31,128 nt of DNA from Pseudomonadota bacterium (GTDB lineage Bacteria; Pseudomonadota; Alphaproteobacteria; Sphingomonadales; Sphingomonadaceae), in contig JAEWCW010000052.1 in NCBI GenBank assembly GCA_023390415.1, forward strand, positions 1-31,128, given 5' to 3'. How positions within the stretch are numbered: position 1 is the stretch's first letter; the number at the start of each line of letters is the position of its first letter. The notes below the pieces were generated by a model, which was given only the letters and a program-made list of their open reading frames with translations, was not told the DNA's origin and made no database searches. Shown here in pieces: positions 13,977-21,991 of the stretch. Position numbers and translations under genes: made by a program.

Positions 13977-15308
13977 ATGGCACCTTCCCCGCCCCCTCCC
14001 AGCCCGTTCCCCTGGTTCGACGTGGTCGTCATCCTGCTCCTGGTGGGATTGAACGGCCTGTTCGCAATGTCGGAGCTGGCGATCGTCTCGGCGCGTCGGC
14101 CGCGGCTCAAGGCGATGGCGAAGAGCGGCCGCCGCGGCGCGCAGACCGCGCTCGATCTCGCCGCAGATCCGGGCCGCTTCCTCTCCGCCGTCCAAATCGG
14201 CATCACCCTGGTCGGGATCCTCGCCGGCGCCTATTCGGGCGCGAGCCTGGGCGGGCCGGTTGGCGAACGGCTGGCCCGCCTCGGCCTCGACCCGGAGACC
14301 GCCGCGACGGCGGGCTTCGTCCTCGTCATCGTCCTCGTCACCTATGCCTCGCTGGTGATCGGGGAGCTCGTGCCCAAGCAGTTCGCCCTTCGCGCACCCG
14401 AAGGGATCGCCGCCACGATGGCGCCGCCTATGCTGTGGATCGCCCGGATCACTGCGCCCTTCGTCTGGCTGCTCGACAGGACCAGCAAGCTCGTCTTCCG
14501 GTTGCTCAGGCTGAAGCGCAGCTCGGACAACAAGGTCACGGCCGAGGAGCTTCACATGGTCGTCGCCGAGGCGACCCACGCCGGCGTCATCGAGGAGAGC
14601 GAGCGTGCGATCATCTCGGGCGTCGTCCGCCTCGCCGATCGGCCGGTGCGCGAGGTGATGACTCCGCGCACCGAGGTCGACTGGATCGATGCCGATGCCG
14701 ATCCCGCCGCGATCGCGGCCAAGCTGCTCGAAACGCCGCACAGTCGGCTTCCGGTCGCCGAGGCCTCGGTCGATCATATCGTCGGCGTCGTCCAGGCGCG
14801 CGACATAGTGAAGGCCTCGATCCGGCAGCAGCCGCTCGATCTCAGGGCGCTGATGCGGCCGGCCCCCGTCGTCCCGGACCAGATGGACGCGATGGACGCG
14901 CTCGTCGTGCTTCGCGATTCGGAGGTGCCGGTGGCCTTGGTCCATGACGAATATGGCCACTTCGAGGGGCTGGTGACCCCCGCGGACCTGCTCTCCGCGC
15001 TCGCCGGTGCATTTGCTTCCAACGCCGATCTGGAGACCGATCCGCCGCTCGTGGAGCGCGACGACGGAAGCTGGCTGATCTCGGGTTCGCTCTCGGCCGA
15101 CGCGCTCGACGAGGCGCTCGGGATCCAGCTTCCCGACGATCGCGACTATGCGACCGTCGCCGGCTTCGCTTTGTCGGTGCTGAGGCGCCTGCCCGAGACT
15201 GGCGAGAAATTCGATTTCGGCGGCTGGCGGTTCGAGATCGCCGACATGGATGGCCGCAAGATCGACAAACTGATCGCGACCCGCCGCGAGCGCCGTCGGA
15301 GGATCTGA
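13977..15308 (+). CDS. CNNM/CBS-domain membrane protein (hemolysin C family, CorC-like)
   Basis: A 443-residue inner-membrane protein of the DUF21-CBS-CorC_HlyC architecture. It has a transmembrane CNNM (DUF21) domain over about residues 10-190 with LNGLFAMSELAIVSARR and the TLVGILAGAYSGASLG helix, then a CBS pair (about 205-325) starting at GVVRLADRPVREVMTPRTEVDWID, and a C-terminal transporter-associated domain (LISGSLSADALDEALG to the end). Relatives are implicated in magnesium/cobalt efflux or homeostasis; the name hemolysin is historical. ATG at 13977 begins right before the proline-rich stretch and first helix, and the upstream open frame crosses a repeat element, so it is not used. No strong ribosome-binding site is seen. 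It converges on the helix-hairpin-helix gene 9 bp away. Confidence 0.93.
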   Translation: MAPSPPPPSPFPWFDVVVILLLVGLNGLFAMSELAIVSARRPRLKAMAKSGRRGAQTALDLAADPGRFLSAVQIGITLVGILAGAYSGASLGGPVGERLARLGLDPETAATAGFVLVIVLVTYASLVIGELVPKQFALRAPEGIAATMAPPMLWIARITAPFVWLLDRTSKLVFRLLRLKRSSDNKVTAEELHMVVAEATHAGVIEESERAIISGVVRLADRPVREVMTPRTEVDWIDADADPAAIAAKLLETPHSRLPVAEASVDHIVGVVQARDIVKASIRQQPLDLRALMRPAPVVPDQMDAMDALVVLRDSEVPVALVHDEYGHFEGLVTPADLLSALAGAFASNADLETDPPLVERDDGSWLISGSLSADALDEALGIQLPDDRDYATVAGFALSVLRRLPETGEKFDFGGWRFEIADMDGRKIDKLIATRRERRRRI

Positions 15309-15317
15309 CGGCGCGGG

Positions 15318-15818
15318 TCAGCCGGCGCTGCCGAGCTTTCCGAACTGGGCCTCGAATCCGTCCGTGTCGCCGCGCTCGAGATAGCGCGCCTGCTCGACGA
15401 GGCGGTCGCGCGCGACCCTTCCCTTGAACGGCCCGAGCCGGTCGTCGAGCCGCTCGACCTCGCAGTCGCTCATGCCCGCCAGCTGCGAGAAGCTGGTCAC
15501 GCCGAGTTCTTGCAGACGGGCGGCGAGCTTCGGCCCGACGCCCTTCATCGTCTGGAGATTGTCGCCGCCGGCGGGGGCATGGGTGTCGACCCTGAGGACA
15601 TCGCCGACGACGTCGGTCGCGGCAGTGGCGACCTCGTCGGTCACCGCCGCGGGCGCGGGCGGCGGCGCGGGGCGCAGATAGGGGCGCTCGTCGGTGGCGC
15701 GCTCGGTCAGGATCGGCGCACGGTTCTTGGCGCCGCGGCTGCGCAGCAGCAGGACGAGGAGGATGAGGGCGGCGAGCGCCGCGCCGATGACGATATAGAG
15801 CGTGGTCGAATCGTTCAT
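15318..15818 (-). CDS. Membrane-anchored helix-hairpin-helix protein
   Basis: A 166-residue protein with an N-terminal membrane helix (LYIVIGAALAALILLVLLL), a Pro/Ala-rich linker, and a C-terminal helix-hairpin-helix region: NLQTMKGVGPKLAARLQELGVTSF, then LDDRLGPFKGRVARDRLVEQA. Such GVGP motifs bind nucleic acid or mediate protein contacts; similar domains occur in alphaproteobacterial proteins of unknown role. The topology should put the HhH domain in the cytoplasm. Its ATG overlaps the stop of the 45-residue gene as ATGA, which decides the start and suggests coupling. It is the last gene of a leftward run beginning with purD. Confidence 0.85.
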   Translation of the reverse strand: MNDSTTLYIVIGAALAALILLVLLLRSRGAKNRAPILTERATDERPYLRPAPPPAPAAVTDEVATAATDVVGDVLRVDTHAPAGGDNLQTMKGVGPKLAARLQELGVTSFSQLAGMSDCEVERLDDRLGPFKGRVARDRLVEQARYLERGDTDGFEAQFGKLGSAG

Positions 15819-15952
15819 GACTGCTCGGGTCCTTCAGACGAATTGGGCCGCGGCCGGTTCCGGAGGTGGCGGAACATCCACCAGCCGGTGGCGAGGCCGA
15901 TGGCGAGCGCTGCGGCGAGCGGGACGATCTCGGCGCGGATCAGGGTCAGCAT
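15815..15952 (-). CDS. 45-residue single-pass membrane microprotein
   Basis: A very small gene: MLTLIRAEIVPLAAALAIGLATGWWMFRHL followed by a basic and polar tail. One predicted membrane helix spans about residues 8-28. It is supported by position: it begins 11 bp after the preceding membrane-protein gene, has GAGGA upstream, and ends in an ATGA overlap with the HhH gene. A longer in-frame start upstream would overlap the preceding gene heavily. No family is recognised. It may be a subunit or stabiliser of the neighbouring membrane proteins, but that is inference. Confidence 0.7.
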   Translation of the reverse strand: MLTLIRAEIVPLAAALAIGLATGWWMFRHLRNRPRPNSSEGPEQS

Positions 15953-15963
15953 CGCATCAATCC

Positions 15964-16404
15964 TCAGTCGAGATAGGAGGTGCGCTTGCGCCGCCCAAAG
16001 ACGAGCCGGCCAAGGCCGAGCCCGATCAGGAAGGCCAGGAGCGAATGGATGAGGGTCTCGCCAAGGAGCGGAAGCCAAGCGCGACCGCTGCCGCGATGTC
16101 CCTCGGCCCAGCGCACGGCGGCGATACCCGGGACGGTCGCGACGCGTTCGGTGAGGCCGGGATAGCCCCTGATCCCGTCGCGCTGAAAATCGTCGGCGGG
16201 CCCCGAAAGGATCGCGGTCCGGCTCATCGGCGCGCGGTCCATCTCGACCCGGACGCCGGGCACGGCCGCGTGCCGGACCCGGAGCTCGGCATGTGCCTGC
16301 AGCGCATCGAGCAGGCGGGCGCCGCCGCCGAGCGGGCCGTGGTTCAGCCAGCCGACGAGGAGCGCGGCAGCGAGACCGATCGTGAACTTGAGCCAGGGCC
16401 TCAT
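15964..16404 (-). CDS. Two-helix membrane protein with possible BON-like domain
   Basis: A 146-residue protein with a membrane helix at each end (FTIGLAAALLVGWL and ETLIHSLLAFLIGLGLGRLVF), so the roughly 90 residues between them lie on one face, probably periplasmic. This middle part, with LRVRHAAVPGVRVEM, RTAILSGPADDFQRDGI and RVATVPGIAAVRW, has the repeating beta-alpha pattern and the G-V/I-V spacing of BON-like domains; I treat this as a weak resemblance. ATG at 16404 has AGAGGGGAAAAG just upstream. It follows purD by 45 bp and precedes the 45-residue gene by 11 bp, so these small membrane proteins probably act together. Confidence 0.8.
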   Translation of the reverse strand: MRPWLKFTIGLAAALLVGWLNHGPLGGGARLLDALQAHAELRVRHAAVPGVRVEMDRAPMSRTAILSGPADDFQRDGIRGYPGLTERVATVPGIAAVRWAEGHRGSGRAWLPLLGETLIHSLLAFLIGLGLGRLVFGRRKRTSYLD

Positions 16405-16449
16405 CTTTTCCCCTCTTTCGCCCCAGTCTAGCGGGCCGGCGCCCCGGGG

Positions 16450-17712
16450 TCAGCCCCGCTCGCGCGCGATTTCGCGCCAGCCGATGTCCCGGCGCGAGAA
16501 GCCGTCAGGAAAGTCGATCGCATCGACCGCGGCATAGGCCTTTCGCTGGGCGGCCTTCACCGTCGTTCCTCGTGCGGCCACGGTCAGCACCCGCCCGCCG
16601 GCGGCGACCAGCCGGCCCTTTTCGTCGGTCGTAGTGCCGGCCTGGAAGACCTGGGCATCCCCAGCTTTGTCGAGCCCCGCAATGCGTCCACCCTTCTGGG
16701 GAATCCCGGGATAGCCCCTGGCGGCGATCACGACGCCGAGCGCGGCTTCGTCGGAAAAGGACGGAGGCGCGGCATCGGCGAGGCGGCCCTCGGCAGTGGC
16801 GACCATCAGCTCGAGAAGGTCGCTCTCCAGCCGCATCATCAGCACCTGGCACTCGGGATCGCCGAAGCGCACATTGTATTCGATCAGCTTCGGGCCTTCG
16901 TCCGTCAGCATCAGCCCGGCATAGAGGATCCCGCTGAATGGATGGCCGTTCGCCGCCATCGCTCGGATGGTCGGAAGCACGATCTCGTCCATCGTCCGCT
17001 GTTCGACCTCCGGCGTGAAAACCGAAGCCGGGCTGTAGGCACCCATGCCGCCGGTATTGGGGCCGGTATCGCCGTCGCCGACGCGCTTATGGTCCTGGGC
17101 CGAGCCGAACGGAATCGCGGTCTCGCCGTCGGTGAGCACGAAGAAGCTCGCTTCCTCGCCCACCAGGAATTCCTCGATCACCACCGCGCCGTCGCCGCCG
17201 CCGAAGATCGTGTCGAGCGCGGCCTCGGCCTCGGCCTCGGTCTCGGCGATGACCACGCCCTTGCCTGCAGCGAGCCCGTCCGCCTTGATCACCACCGGAA
17301 GGCCGAACTCCTCGAGCGCCGTCTCGGCGGCGAGCCGGTCCGAGGCGCGGGCATAGTGGGCGGTCGGTATGTTCTCGCGGCGGCAGAGGTCCTTGGTGAA
17401 GCCCTTCGAACCTTCGAGCTGCGCCGCCGCCTTGTTCGGGCCGAACACGCGAAAGCCCATCGTCCGAAGATTATCGGCGAGGCCGTCGACGAGCGGCGCC
17501 TCGGGGCCGATCACGACCAGGCCGATCGAGTGGCGGATGCAGAAATCGGCGGTCGCGCGGTGGTCGGCCGGATCGACCGCGACCAATTCGGCATGGGCCG
17601 CGATGCCCGGATTTCCCGGCGCGGCGAACAGCTTGCCCAGGCGCGGCGATTGCGCCAGCTTCCATGCCAGCGCATGTTCGCGCGCCCCGGAGCCGATAAG
17701 CAGTACATTCAT
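16450..17712 (-). CDS. purD: Phosphoribosylamine-glycine ligase
   Basis: A 420-residue ATP-grasp enzyme that joins phosphoribosylamine and glycine, the second step of purine synthesis. The opening MNVLLIGSGAREHALAWKLAQS is canonical and fixes the start at 17712. Further signatures: LVVIGPEAPLVDGL, the ATP-grasp VVIKADGLAAGKGVVIA, the GPNTGGMGAYSP loop, and LIEYNVRFGDPECQV for metal binding. Length is usual. An imperfect hexanucleotide run (17221-17247) encodes an Ala/Glu-rich helix within the ATP-grasp domain; the family is variable there. Its start codon overlaps the divergent xseA start in a shared CATG, so its promoter must lie in xseA coding sequence. The three small membrane genes downstream may be cotranscribed. 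Confidence 0.97.
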   Translation of the reverse strand: MNVLLIGSGAREHALAWKLAQSPRLGKLFAAPGNPGIAAHAELVAVDPADHRATADFCIRHSIGLVVIGPEAPLVDGLADNLRTMGFRVFGPNKAAAQLEGSKGFTKDLCRRENIPTAHYARASDRLAAETALEEFGLPVVIKADGLAAGKGVVIAETEAEAEAALDTIFGGGDGAVVIEEFLVGEEASFFVLTDGETAIPFGSAQDHKRVGDGDTGPNTGGMGAYSPASVFTPEVEQRTMDEIVLPTIRAMAANGHPFSGILYAGLMLTDEGPKLIEYNVRFGDPECQVLMMRLESDLLELMVATAEGRLADAAPPSFSDEAALGVVIAARGYPGIPQKGGRIAGLDKAGDAQVFQAGTTTDEKGRLVAAGGRVLTVAARGTTVKAAQRKAYAAVDAIDFPDGFSRRDIGWREIARERG

Positions 17713-19087
17713 GAGCGATTTTTCCAGGCCTGAGGACGGGCTGTTAGCAACCGAAGCGCCGGGCGACAACGCGCCCGCCCTGTCGGTGAGCGAGCTTTCG
17801 ACGGCGCTCAAGCGCACCGTCGAGGATGCGTTCGGCCACGTCCGTGTCCGCGGCGAGATTTCCGGCTTCAAGCGCCACAGTTCGGGCCATTGCTACCTGA
17901 CCTTGAAGGACGAGAATGCCTGCATGGACGGGGTGATCTGGCGCGCCAATGCGGCTGCGCTGAGGTTCCGGCCGGAGGACGGCGTCGAAGTGATCGCGAC
18001 CGGTAGGCTCACTACCTATCCCGGCCGGTCCAAATATCAGATCGTGATCGAGCGGCTGGAGATTGCCGGCCAGGGCGCCTTGATGGCCCTGCTCGACAAG
18101 CGCCGCCGGGCGCTCGCTGCGGAGGGCCTGTTCGACGAGGCGCGCAAGAAAAGGCTGCCCTTCGCGCCCCGAGTGATCGCGGTCGTCACCTCGCCGACCG
18201 GCGCGGTGATCCGGGACATCCTCCACCGGCTCGAGGACCGGTTTCCGGTCCACGTGATCGTCTGGCCGGTTCCCGTGCAGGGGGAGGGGGCGGCAGCGCA
18301 GGTCGCCGCTGCAGTGCGCGGCTTCGAGGCGGGCGGGCCGTTTCCGCGGCCGGACCTGCTGATCGTCGCCCGCGGCGGCGGCTCGATCGAGGATCTGTGG
18401 GCGTTCAACGAGGAGGAGGTGGTGCGCGCAGTCGCCGCCTCGTCCATCCCGACCATCTCCGCCGTCGGCCACGAGACCGACACCACCTTGTGCGATTTCG
18501 CCGCCGACCGGCGCGCGCCGACGCCGACCGCGGCGGCCGAGATGGCGGTCCCGGTCCGCCGCGACCTCCTCGCCCAGCTCGGCGAGACCGGCCACCGGAT
18601 GGAGCGCTGCGCAAGCCGGACCCTGACCCGCGCCGGCGAGAATCTGGAGAACACGCTCCGCCGCTGGCCGGCACGCGAGGCCTTGCTCGCGCCCCAGCGC
18701 CAGAAGCTCGACGACCTCTCGGACCGACTGCCGCGCGCGCTCGGCGCCCGGCTCGACCGCGCCCGCGGCGATCTCGGCCGTTCCGGCGGCGCGCTTCGGC
18801 CGGGGCTTCTCGCGGCCATTCACCGCCGCGCAAGCGAGCGACTGGCAGCAGTCTGGCGGGTGGCCGAGCTGGCGCATCCGGACACGCCGCTGAAGCGCGG
18901 TTATGCCCGAGTCACGGACGGCGGCGGCCAGACCCTCACCACCGCATCGGCGGCACGGGCGGCCGGACGGTTGAAGCTCCATTTCGGCGACGGCGCGGTG
19001 GGCGCAACCGTCGACGGTGCGGCAGCGCCTCCTGTGCCGGCGCGGCGACAGTCGCGCCCCGCGGCCGAACAGCCCAAATTGCTTTGA
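17711..19087 (+). CDS. xseA: Exodeoxyribonuclease VII large subunit
   Basis: A 458-residue nuclease subunit that, with the small XseB, degrades single-stranded DNA. Features: an OB-fold (SVSELSTALKRTVEDAFGHVRVRGEISGFKRHSSGHCYLTLKD, about residues 25-70), the catalytic core with VTSPTGAVIRDI, RGGGSIEDLWAFNEE and SAVGHETDTTLCDFAADRRAPTPTAAAE, then a coiled-coil region rich in Arg and Leu, ending with a DTPLKRGYARV segment. ATG at 17711 gives the normal distance to the OB-fold; the open frame extends upstream but is antisense to purD. xseB is not in the window. It is followed at 13 bp by the DUF2093 gene, a common alphaproteobacterial pairing. Confidence 0.96.
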   Translation: MSDFSRPEDGLLATEAPGDNAPALSVSELSTALKRTVEDAFGHVRVRGEISGFKRHSSGHCYLTLKDENACMDGVIWRANAAALRFRPEDGVEVIATGRLTTYPGRSKYQIVIERLEIAGQGALMALLDKRRRALAAEGLFDEARKKRLPFAPRVIAVVTSPTGAVIRDILHRLEDRFPVHVIVWPVPVQGEGAAAQVAAAVRGFEAGGPFPRPDLLIVARGGGSIEDLWAFNEEEVVRAVAASSIPTISAVGHETDTTLCDFAADRRAPTPTAAAEMAVPVRRDLLAQLGETGHRMERCASRTLTRAGENLENTLRRWPAREALLAPQRQKLDDLSDRLPRALGARLDRARGDLGRSGGALRPGLLAAIHRRASERLAAVWRVAELAHPDTPLKRGYARVTDGGGQTLTTASAARAAGRLKLHFGDGAVGATVDGAAAPPVPARRQSRPAAEQPKLL

Positions 19088-19100
19088 AAGGATTTTCGAC

Positions 19101-19301
19101 GTGCTCATGTCCAGCAAGGGCCGGATCGCCAAGCTCCATTACCTCCCCGGCACTTTCCGCGTGCTGAGCAGCGGGGATCATGTCGTCTGCGCCGTCACCG
19201 GCCAGCCGATCCCGCTCGACCAGCTGCGCTACTGGAGTGCCGAGCGCCAGGAGGCCTATGCCAGCCCCGAGGCGGTGATGAAGGCCGAAGGCCTACAATG
19301 A
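19101..19301 (+). CDS. DUF2093 domain-containing protein
   Basis: A 66-residue protein of the DUF2093 family, nearly all domain: AKLHYLPGTFRVLSSGDHVVCAVTG, PIPLDQLRYWS and ERQEAYASPEAV. The function is unknown; it is short, soluble and conserved next to xseA in many alphaproteobacteria. Start: GTG at 19101 is chosen because AAAGGA lies 8 nt before it; the ATG at 19107 would be 14 nt away, which is too far, although it is possible. The TGA overlaps the ATG of the M23 peptidase gene as ATGA. Confidence 0.88.
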   Translation: MLMSSKGRIAKLHYLPGTFRVLSSGDHVVCAVTGQPIPLDQLRYWSAERQEAYASPEAVMKAEGLQ

Positions 19302-20086
19302 GCCTCGTCGCGGCCTTCCTGCTCGCCCAGGCGATCGCCGTCGACGGACGGCCGGTCCAGGGCGGCCTCGTCCGCGGCCATGCCCCGGCCGGGACGGTTG
19401 AGCTCCGGCTCGATGACCAGCCGGTGGCGCTTGCGCCCGACGGCGTCTTCCTGATCGGCCTCGACCGCGATCATCCGGCCACGGCGCGGCTGACCGCGCG
19501 CCTCGGCGACGGGCGCACTGTCGTCGAGGATATCGCCGTCGCTCCGCGCCCCTGGCGGATCGAGCAGATCAACGTTGCCCGTCGGCCCGGCGGGGTCACC
19601 GACGAGGCCTATCGCCTTCGCCGCGAGGCCGAGACCGCGCGGATCCGCGAGGCGCGGGCGCAGAATTCGGCCACCGACGGCTGGAGGCAAAGCTTCATCT
19701 GGCCGTCGCGGGGACGGATCAGCGGCACGTTCGGGTCGCAGCGCATCTATCGCGGCGTGGCCGCCGCCTATCATTCGGGCGTCGATGTCGCGCCCGGGGC
19801 CGGTGCGCCGGTGGTCGCGCCGGCGGACGGGGTAGTCGTGCTCGCCGGCCCGCCGGTCTTCAGCCTGGAGGGAAATCTGGTCATCATCGATCACGGGATG
19901 GGGCTCAACAGCGCCTTCCTGCATCTCGCGCGCTCCGACGTCGCTGTCGGCCAGCGGGTCCGGCAGGGCGATCCCATCGGCACGGTCGGCGCCACCGGCC
20001 GGGCGACCGGGCCGCACCTCCACTGGAGCCTGATGTGGAATGGCGCGCGGCTCGATCCCCAGCTCGTCGCGGGGCCGATGCGATGA
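19298..20086 (+). CDS. M23/LytM family metallopeptidase
   Basis: A 262-residue zinc peptidase that probably cuts or senses peptidoglycan cross-bridges. The LytM core is complete: His159 and Asp163 in AYHSGVDVAPG, and His240 and His242 in GPHLHWSL; the SQRIYRGV and GLNSAFLHLARSDVAVGQRV segments are typical. Residues 1-120 form a beta-rich region (VELRLDDQPVALAPDGVFLIGL) probably acting as a prodomain-like module. The N-terminus SLVAAFLLAQAIA looks like a signal peptide without the usual basic residues, so export should be treated with caution. The start overlaps the DUF2093 stop (ATGA), and its own stop overlaps the next start (ATGA), so three genes form a tightly coupled series after xseA. 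Confidence 0.93.
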   Translation: MSLVAAFLLAQAIAVDGRPVQGGLVRGHAPAGTVELRLDDQPVALAPDGVFLIGLDRDHPATARLTARLGDGRTVVEDIAVAPRPWRIEQINVARRPGGVTDEAYRLRREAETARIREARAQNSATDGWRQSFIWPSRGRISGTFGSQRIYRGVAAAYHSGVDVAPGAGAPVVAPADGVVVLAGPPVFSLEGNLVIIDHGMGLNSAFLHLARSDVAVGQRVRQGDPIGTVGATGRATGPHLHWSLMWNGARLDPQLVAGPMR

Positions 20087-21318
20087 TCACGCAGCGGGGG
20101 CGGCTCGTCTGCCGGATGGCGAGCCAGGCGCGTCAGGAGGGGCGTCGCGACGAGGCCAAGGCGATGCTCCGCGGGCTGATCGCCGACGAGCCGGACAGCG
20201 CTCCGGCCTGGAACCTGCTCGGCCTCGTCCAGCTCGACGAGGGCGATCGCGAAGCCACTGCGAGCCTCGAGCGCGCCTCGCAGCTCGATCCGAACCCGCC
20301 CGAGGTCTGGTACAATCTGTCTCGTGCTTTCGCGGCGGTCGGCCAGCATGAATCGGAGCTCGCCTGCCTCGACCAGGCGCTTGCCCGCCACGCTTATTTC
20401 CTTCCGGCCTTGCTCACCAAGGTGAAGAGCCTGAAGTCGCTCGGGCGCGAGGCGGAAGGGCTGGAACTCGCGCGCGGCTTCCTTGCCGGCATTCCGGACG
20501 ATAGCGGCTTTCCGCCCGCGGTTCAGGCGCAGCTCGCCGAGGTCCGCGCCGCCGTCGCTGCCGACAACGAGAAGAGGGAGCGGGGCTTCGCGCAGGCGCT
20601 CGCGGAGGCGCAATCCGCTTTCCCCGACGCCGACCTGAGCCGCGCCAAGGTCTTCGCCGAGCAGCGGGCCGGGCGCCGCAAGATCTACGCCCAGCAGCCC
20701 ACTGGGGGCCATTTTCCCTTCCTTCCGGCGATCGAATATTTCGATCGGGCGCTATTCCCCTGGTTCGAGGCGCTGGAGGCGGAGACTGCGACGATCCGTG
20801 CTGACTTGCTGTCCCTCTGGGCCGAGGACGACCCGAATTTCCGCCCTTACGTCCAGTACGATCCGACCATGCCCGTCAATCAGTGGGCGGACCTCAATCA
20901 CAGTCCGCGCTGGAGCGCCTGGTTCCTGTGGGAGGATGGGGCGCGCAACGAGGCCAATTGCGCGCGCTGCCCGGCGACCGCTGCGGCAATCGAGAAGCTT
21001 CCCCTGCTCGACATTCCCGGCAAGGCGCCGTCGGTCATGTTCTCGGTGCTCCAGCCGCACACGACCATTCCGCCGCATACTGGCTCAACCAATGCGCGGA
21101 TCACCGTCCACCTGCCCTTGGTCGTGCCGCCCGGCTGCCGCTTCCGGGTCGGCGGCGAGACCCGCGACTGGCGCGAGGGCGAGGCCTGGGCCTTCGACGA
21201 CACGATCGAGCATGAGGCCTGGAACGACAGCGATCGGCCGCGCGCGATCCTGATCCTGGACGTTTGGAACCCGTTGCTCAGCGAGGCCGAGCGCGCGGTC
21301 GTGCGGGCGATCGGCTAG
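20083..21318 (+). CDS. TPR-containing aspartyl/asparaginyl beta-hydroxylase
   Basis: A 411-residue protein: an N-terminal TPR-like helical part (about residues 10-150: DEAKAMLRGLIADEPDSAPAWNLLG, ASLERASQLDPNPPEVWYNLSRAF) and a C-terminal Asp/Asn beta-hydroxylase domain (2-oxoglutarate and Fe(II) dependent). Iron ligands His332 (PHTGSTNARI) and His377 (FDDTIEHEAW), with Arg339 and Arg387 for 2-oxoglutarate, are in the right places. As in AspH, the ligands are two histidines, without the usual HxD acid. ATG at 20083 overlaps the M23 stop (ATGA); an upstream in-frame start would lie inside that gene. Substrate is unknown. It ends in a CTAG shared with the opposite gene's stop. Confidence 0.92.
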   Translation: MITQRGRLVCRMASQARQEGRRDEAKAMLRGLIADEPDSAPAWNLLGLVQLDEGDREATASLERASQLDPNPPEVWYNLSRAFAAVGQHESELACLDQALARHAYFLPALLTKVKSLKSLGREAEGLELARGFLAGIPDDSGFPPAVQAQLAEVRAAVAADNEKRERGFAQALAEAQSAFPDADLSRAKVFAEQRAGRRKIYAQQPTGGHFPFLPAIEYFDRALFPWFEALEAETATIRADLLSLWAEDDPNFRPYVQYDPTMPVNQWADLNHSPRWSAWFLWEDGARNEANCARCPATAAAIEKLPLLDIPGKAPSVMFSVLQPHTTIPPHTGSTNARITVHLPLVVPPGCRFRVGGETRDWREGEAWAFDDTIEHEAWNDSDRPRAILILDVWNPLLSEAERAVVRAIG

Positions 21319-21854
21319 TTGACCCGGCGCACCCGGATCGCCGTCTGGTTGTTCACATTGGCAAGGTAGGAGCCCATCGCCGCACGGCGGATCCTGATAG
21401 GATGTCCTGCGCGCGGCCAAATTGCGAGGTCCCGGCTGTCAATCTGCGCCCAGCGGGCACCGTCCTCGAGCTGGAGCACCCACTTGCCGTCCGGGCCCTG
21501 CCGGGCCGAGCGGATCGTCGTCTCGATGCTCGAGGCCTCGTCGTCGCTGTCGTCGCCGAAGATATTGAGATCGGGAAGGGCGAGGCCGAACAGCGAGCGG
21601 CGGGTGCGCCGGACCTGCTGGCGGTCCATCGCGACGAGCTGGCCGCTGGCCCGCGCCGCCTCCATCGCGGCGACTTCGCGGTCGAAGCAGGCGAGGCGCT
21701 CCTCGGCCGCCGCGATCGCGCGGCACTGGACGACCCGGTTGAGCGCCTCGGGCGCCTCGGCCGGGGCGTTCCGCCGGTCCTGGGCAAGCGCAGCGCCGGC
21801 GCAGGCGAGGCCGGCCAGTGCTGCCATCGAGACGATCATACGCTTCGGCATCAT
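21315..21854 (-). CDS. Secreted protein of unknown function
   Basis: A 179-residue protein with a clear signal peptide (MMPKRMIVSMAALAGLACAGAALA-QD). The mature part has a helical segment with two cysteines (VVQCRAIAAAEERLACFDREVAAM), a charged middle section with NIFGDDSDDE, and a C-terminal beta-rich part, WVLQLEDGARWAQIDSRDLAIWP then GSYLANVNNQTAIRVRRVN. It looks like a periplasmic or envelope protein; I know no named family. ATG at 21854 or 21851 is possible, with GGGGG a few bases upstream. It is the only leftward gene between AspH and the receptor. Confidence 0.78.
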   Translation of the reverse strand: MMPKRMIVSMAALAGLACAGAALAQDRRNAPAEAPEALNRVVQCRAIAAAEERLACFDREVAAMEAARASGQLVAMDRQQVRRTRRSLFGLALPDLNIFGDDSDDEASSIETTIRSARQGPDGKWVLQLEDGARWAQIDSRDLAIWPRAGHPIRIRRAAMGSYLANVNNQTAIRVRRVN

Positions 21855-21991
21855 GGGATCCCCCTGCTTGCCCGCTCAAGGGGCGCTGAACGCCAGACTA
21901 GACCGCTTGTGGCGCGTTGCAAGGGCGACGCCATGACGGAGGGCAATTCGTGCAGAGCTGCCGGAATCGGCTGTTTTCCGTGCAGAATCGA

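Noticed and set aside
17221..17247. Hexanucleotide tandem repeat (GGCCTC-type) as a contingency locus
   Set aside because: It lies in frame in purD, encodes an Ala/Glu helix in a variable family region, has only about three perfect units, and six-base units do not shift frame.
21949..21986. Two CGTGCAGA direct repeats 30 bp apart
   Set aside because: Eight bases is short; chance recurrence cannot be excluded and the spacing alone is not enough to call an operator. Recorded in the region description only.
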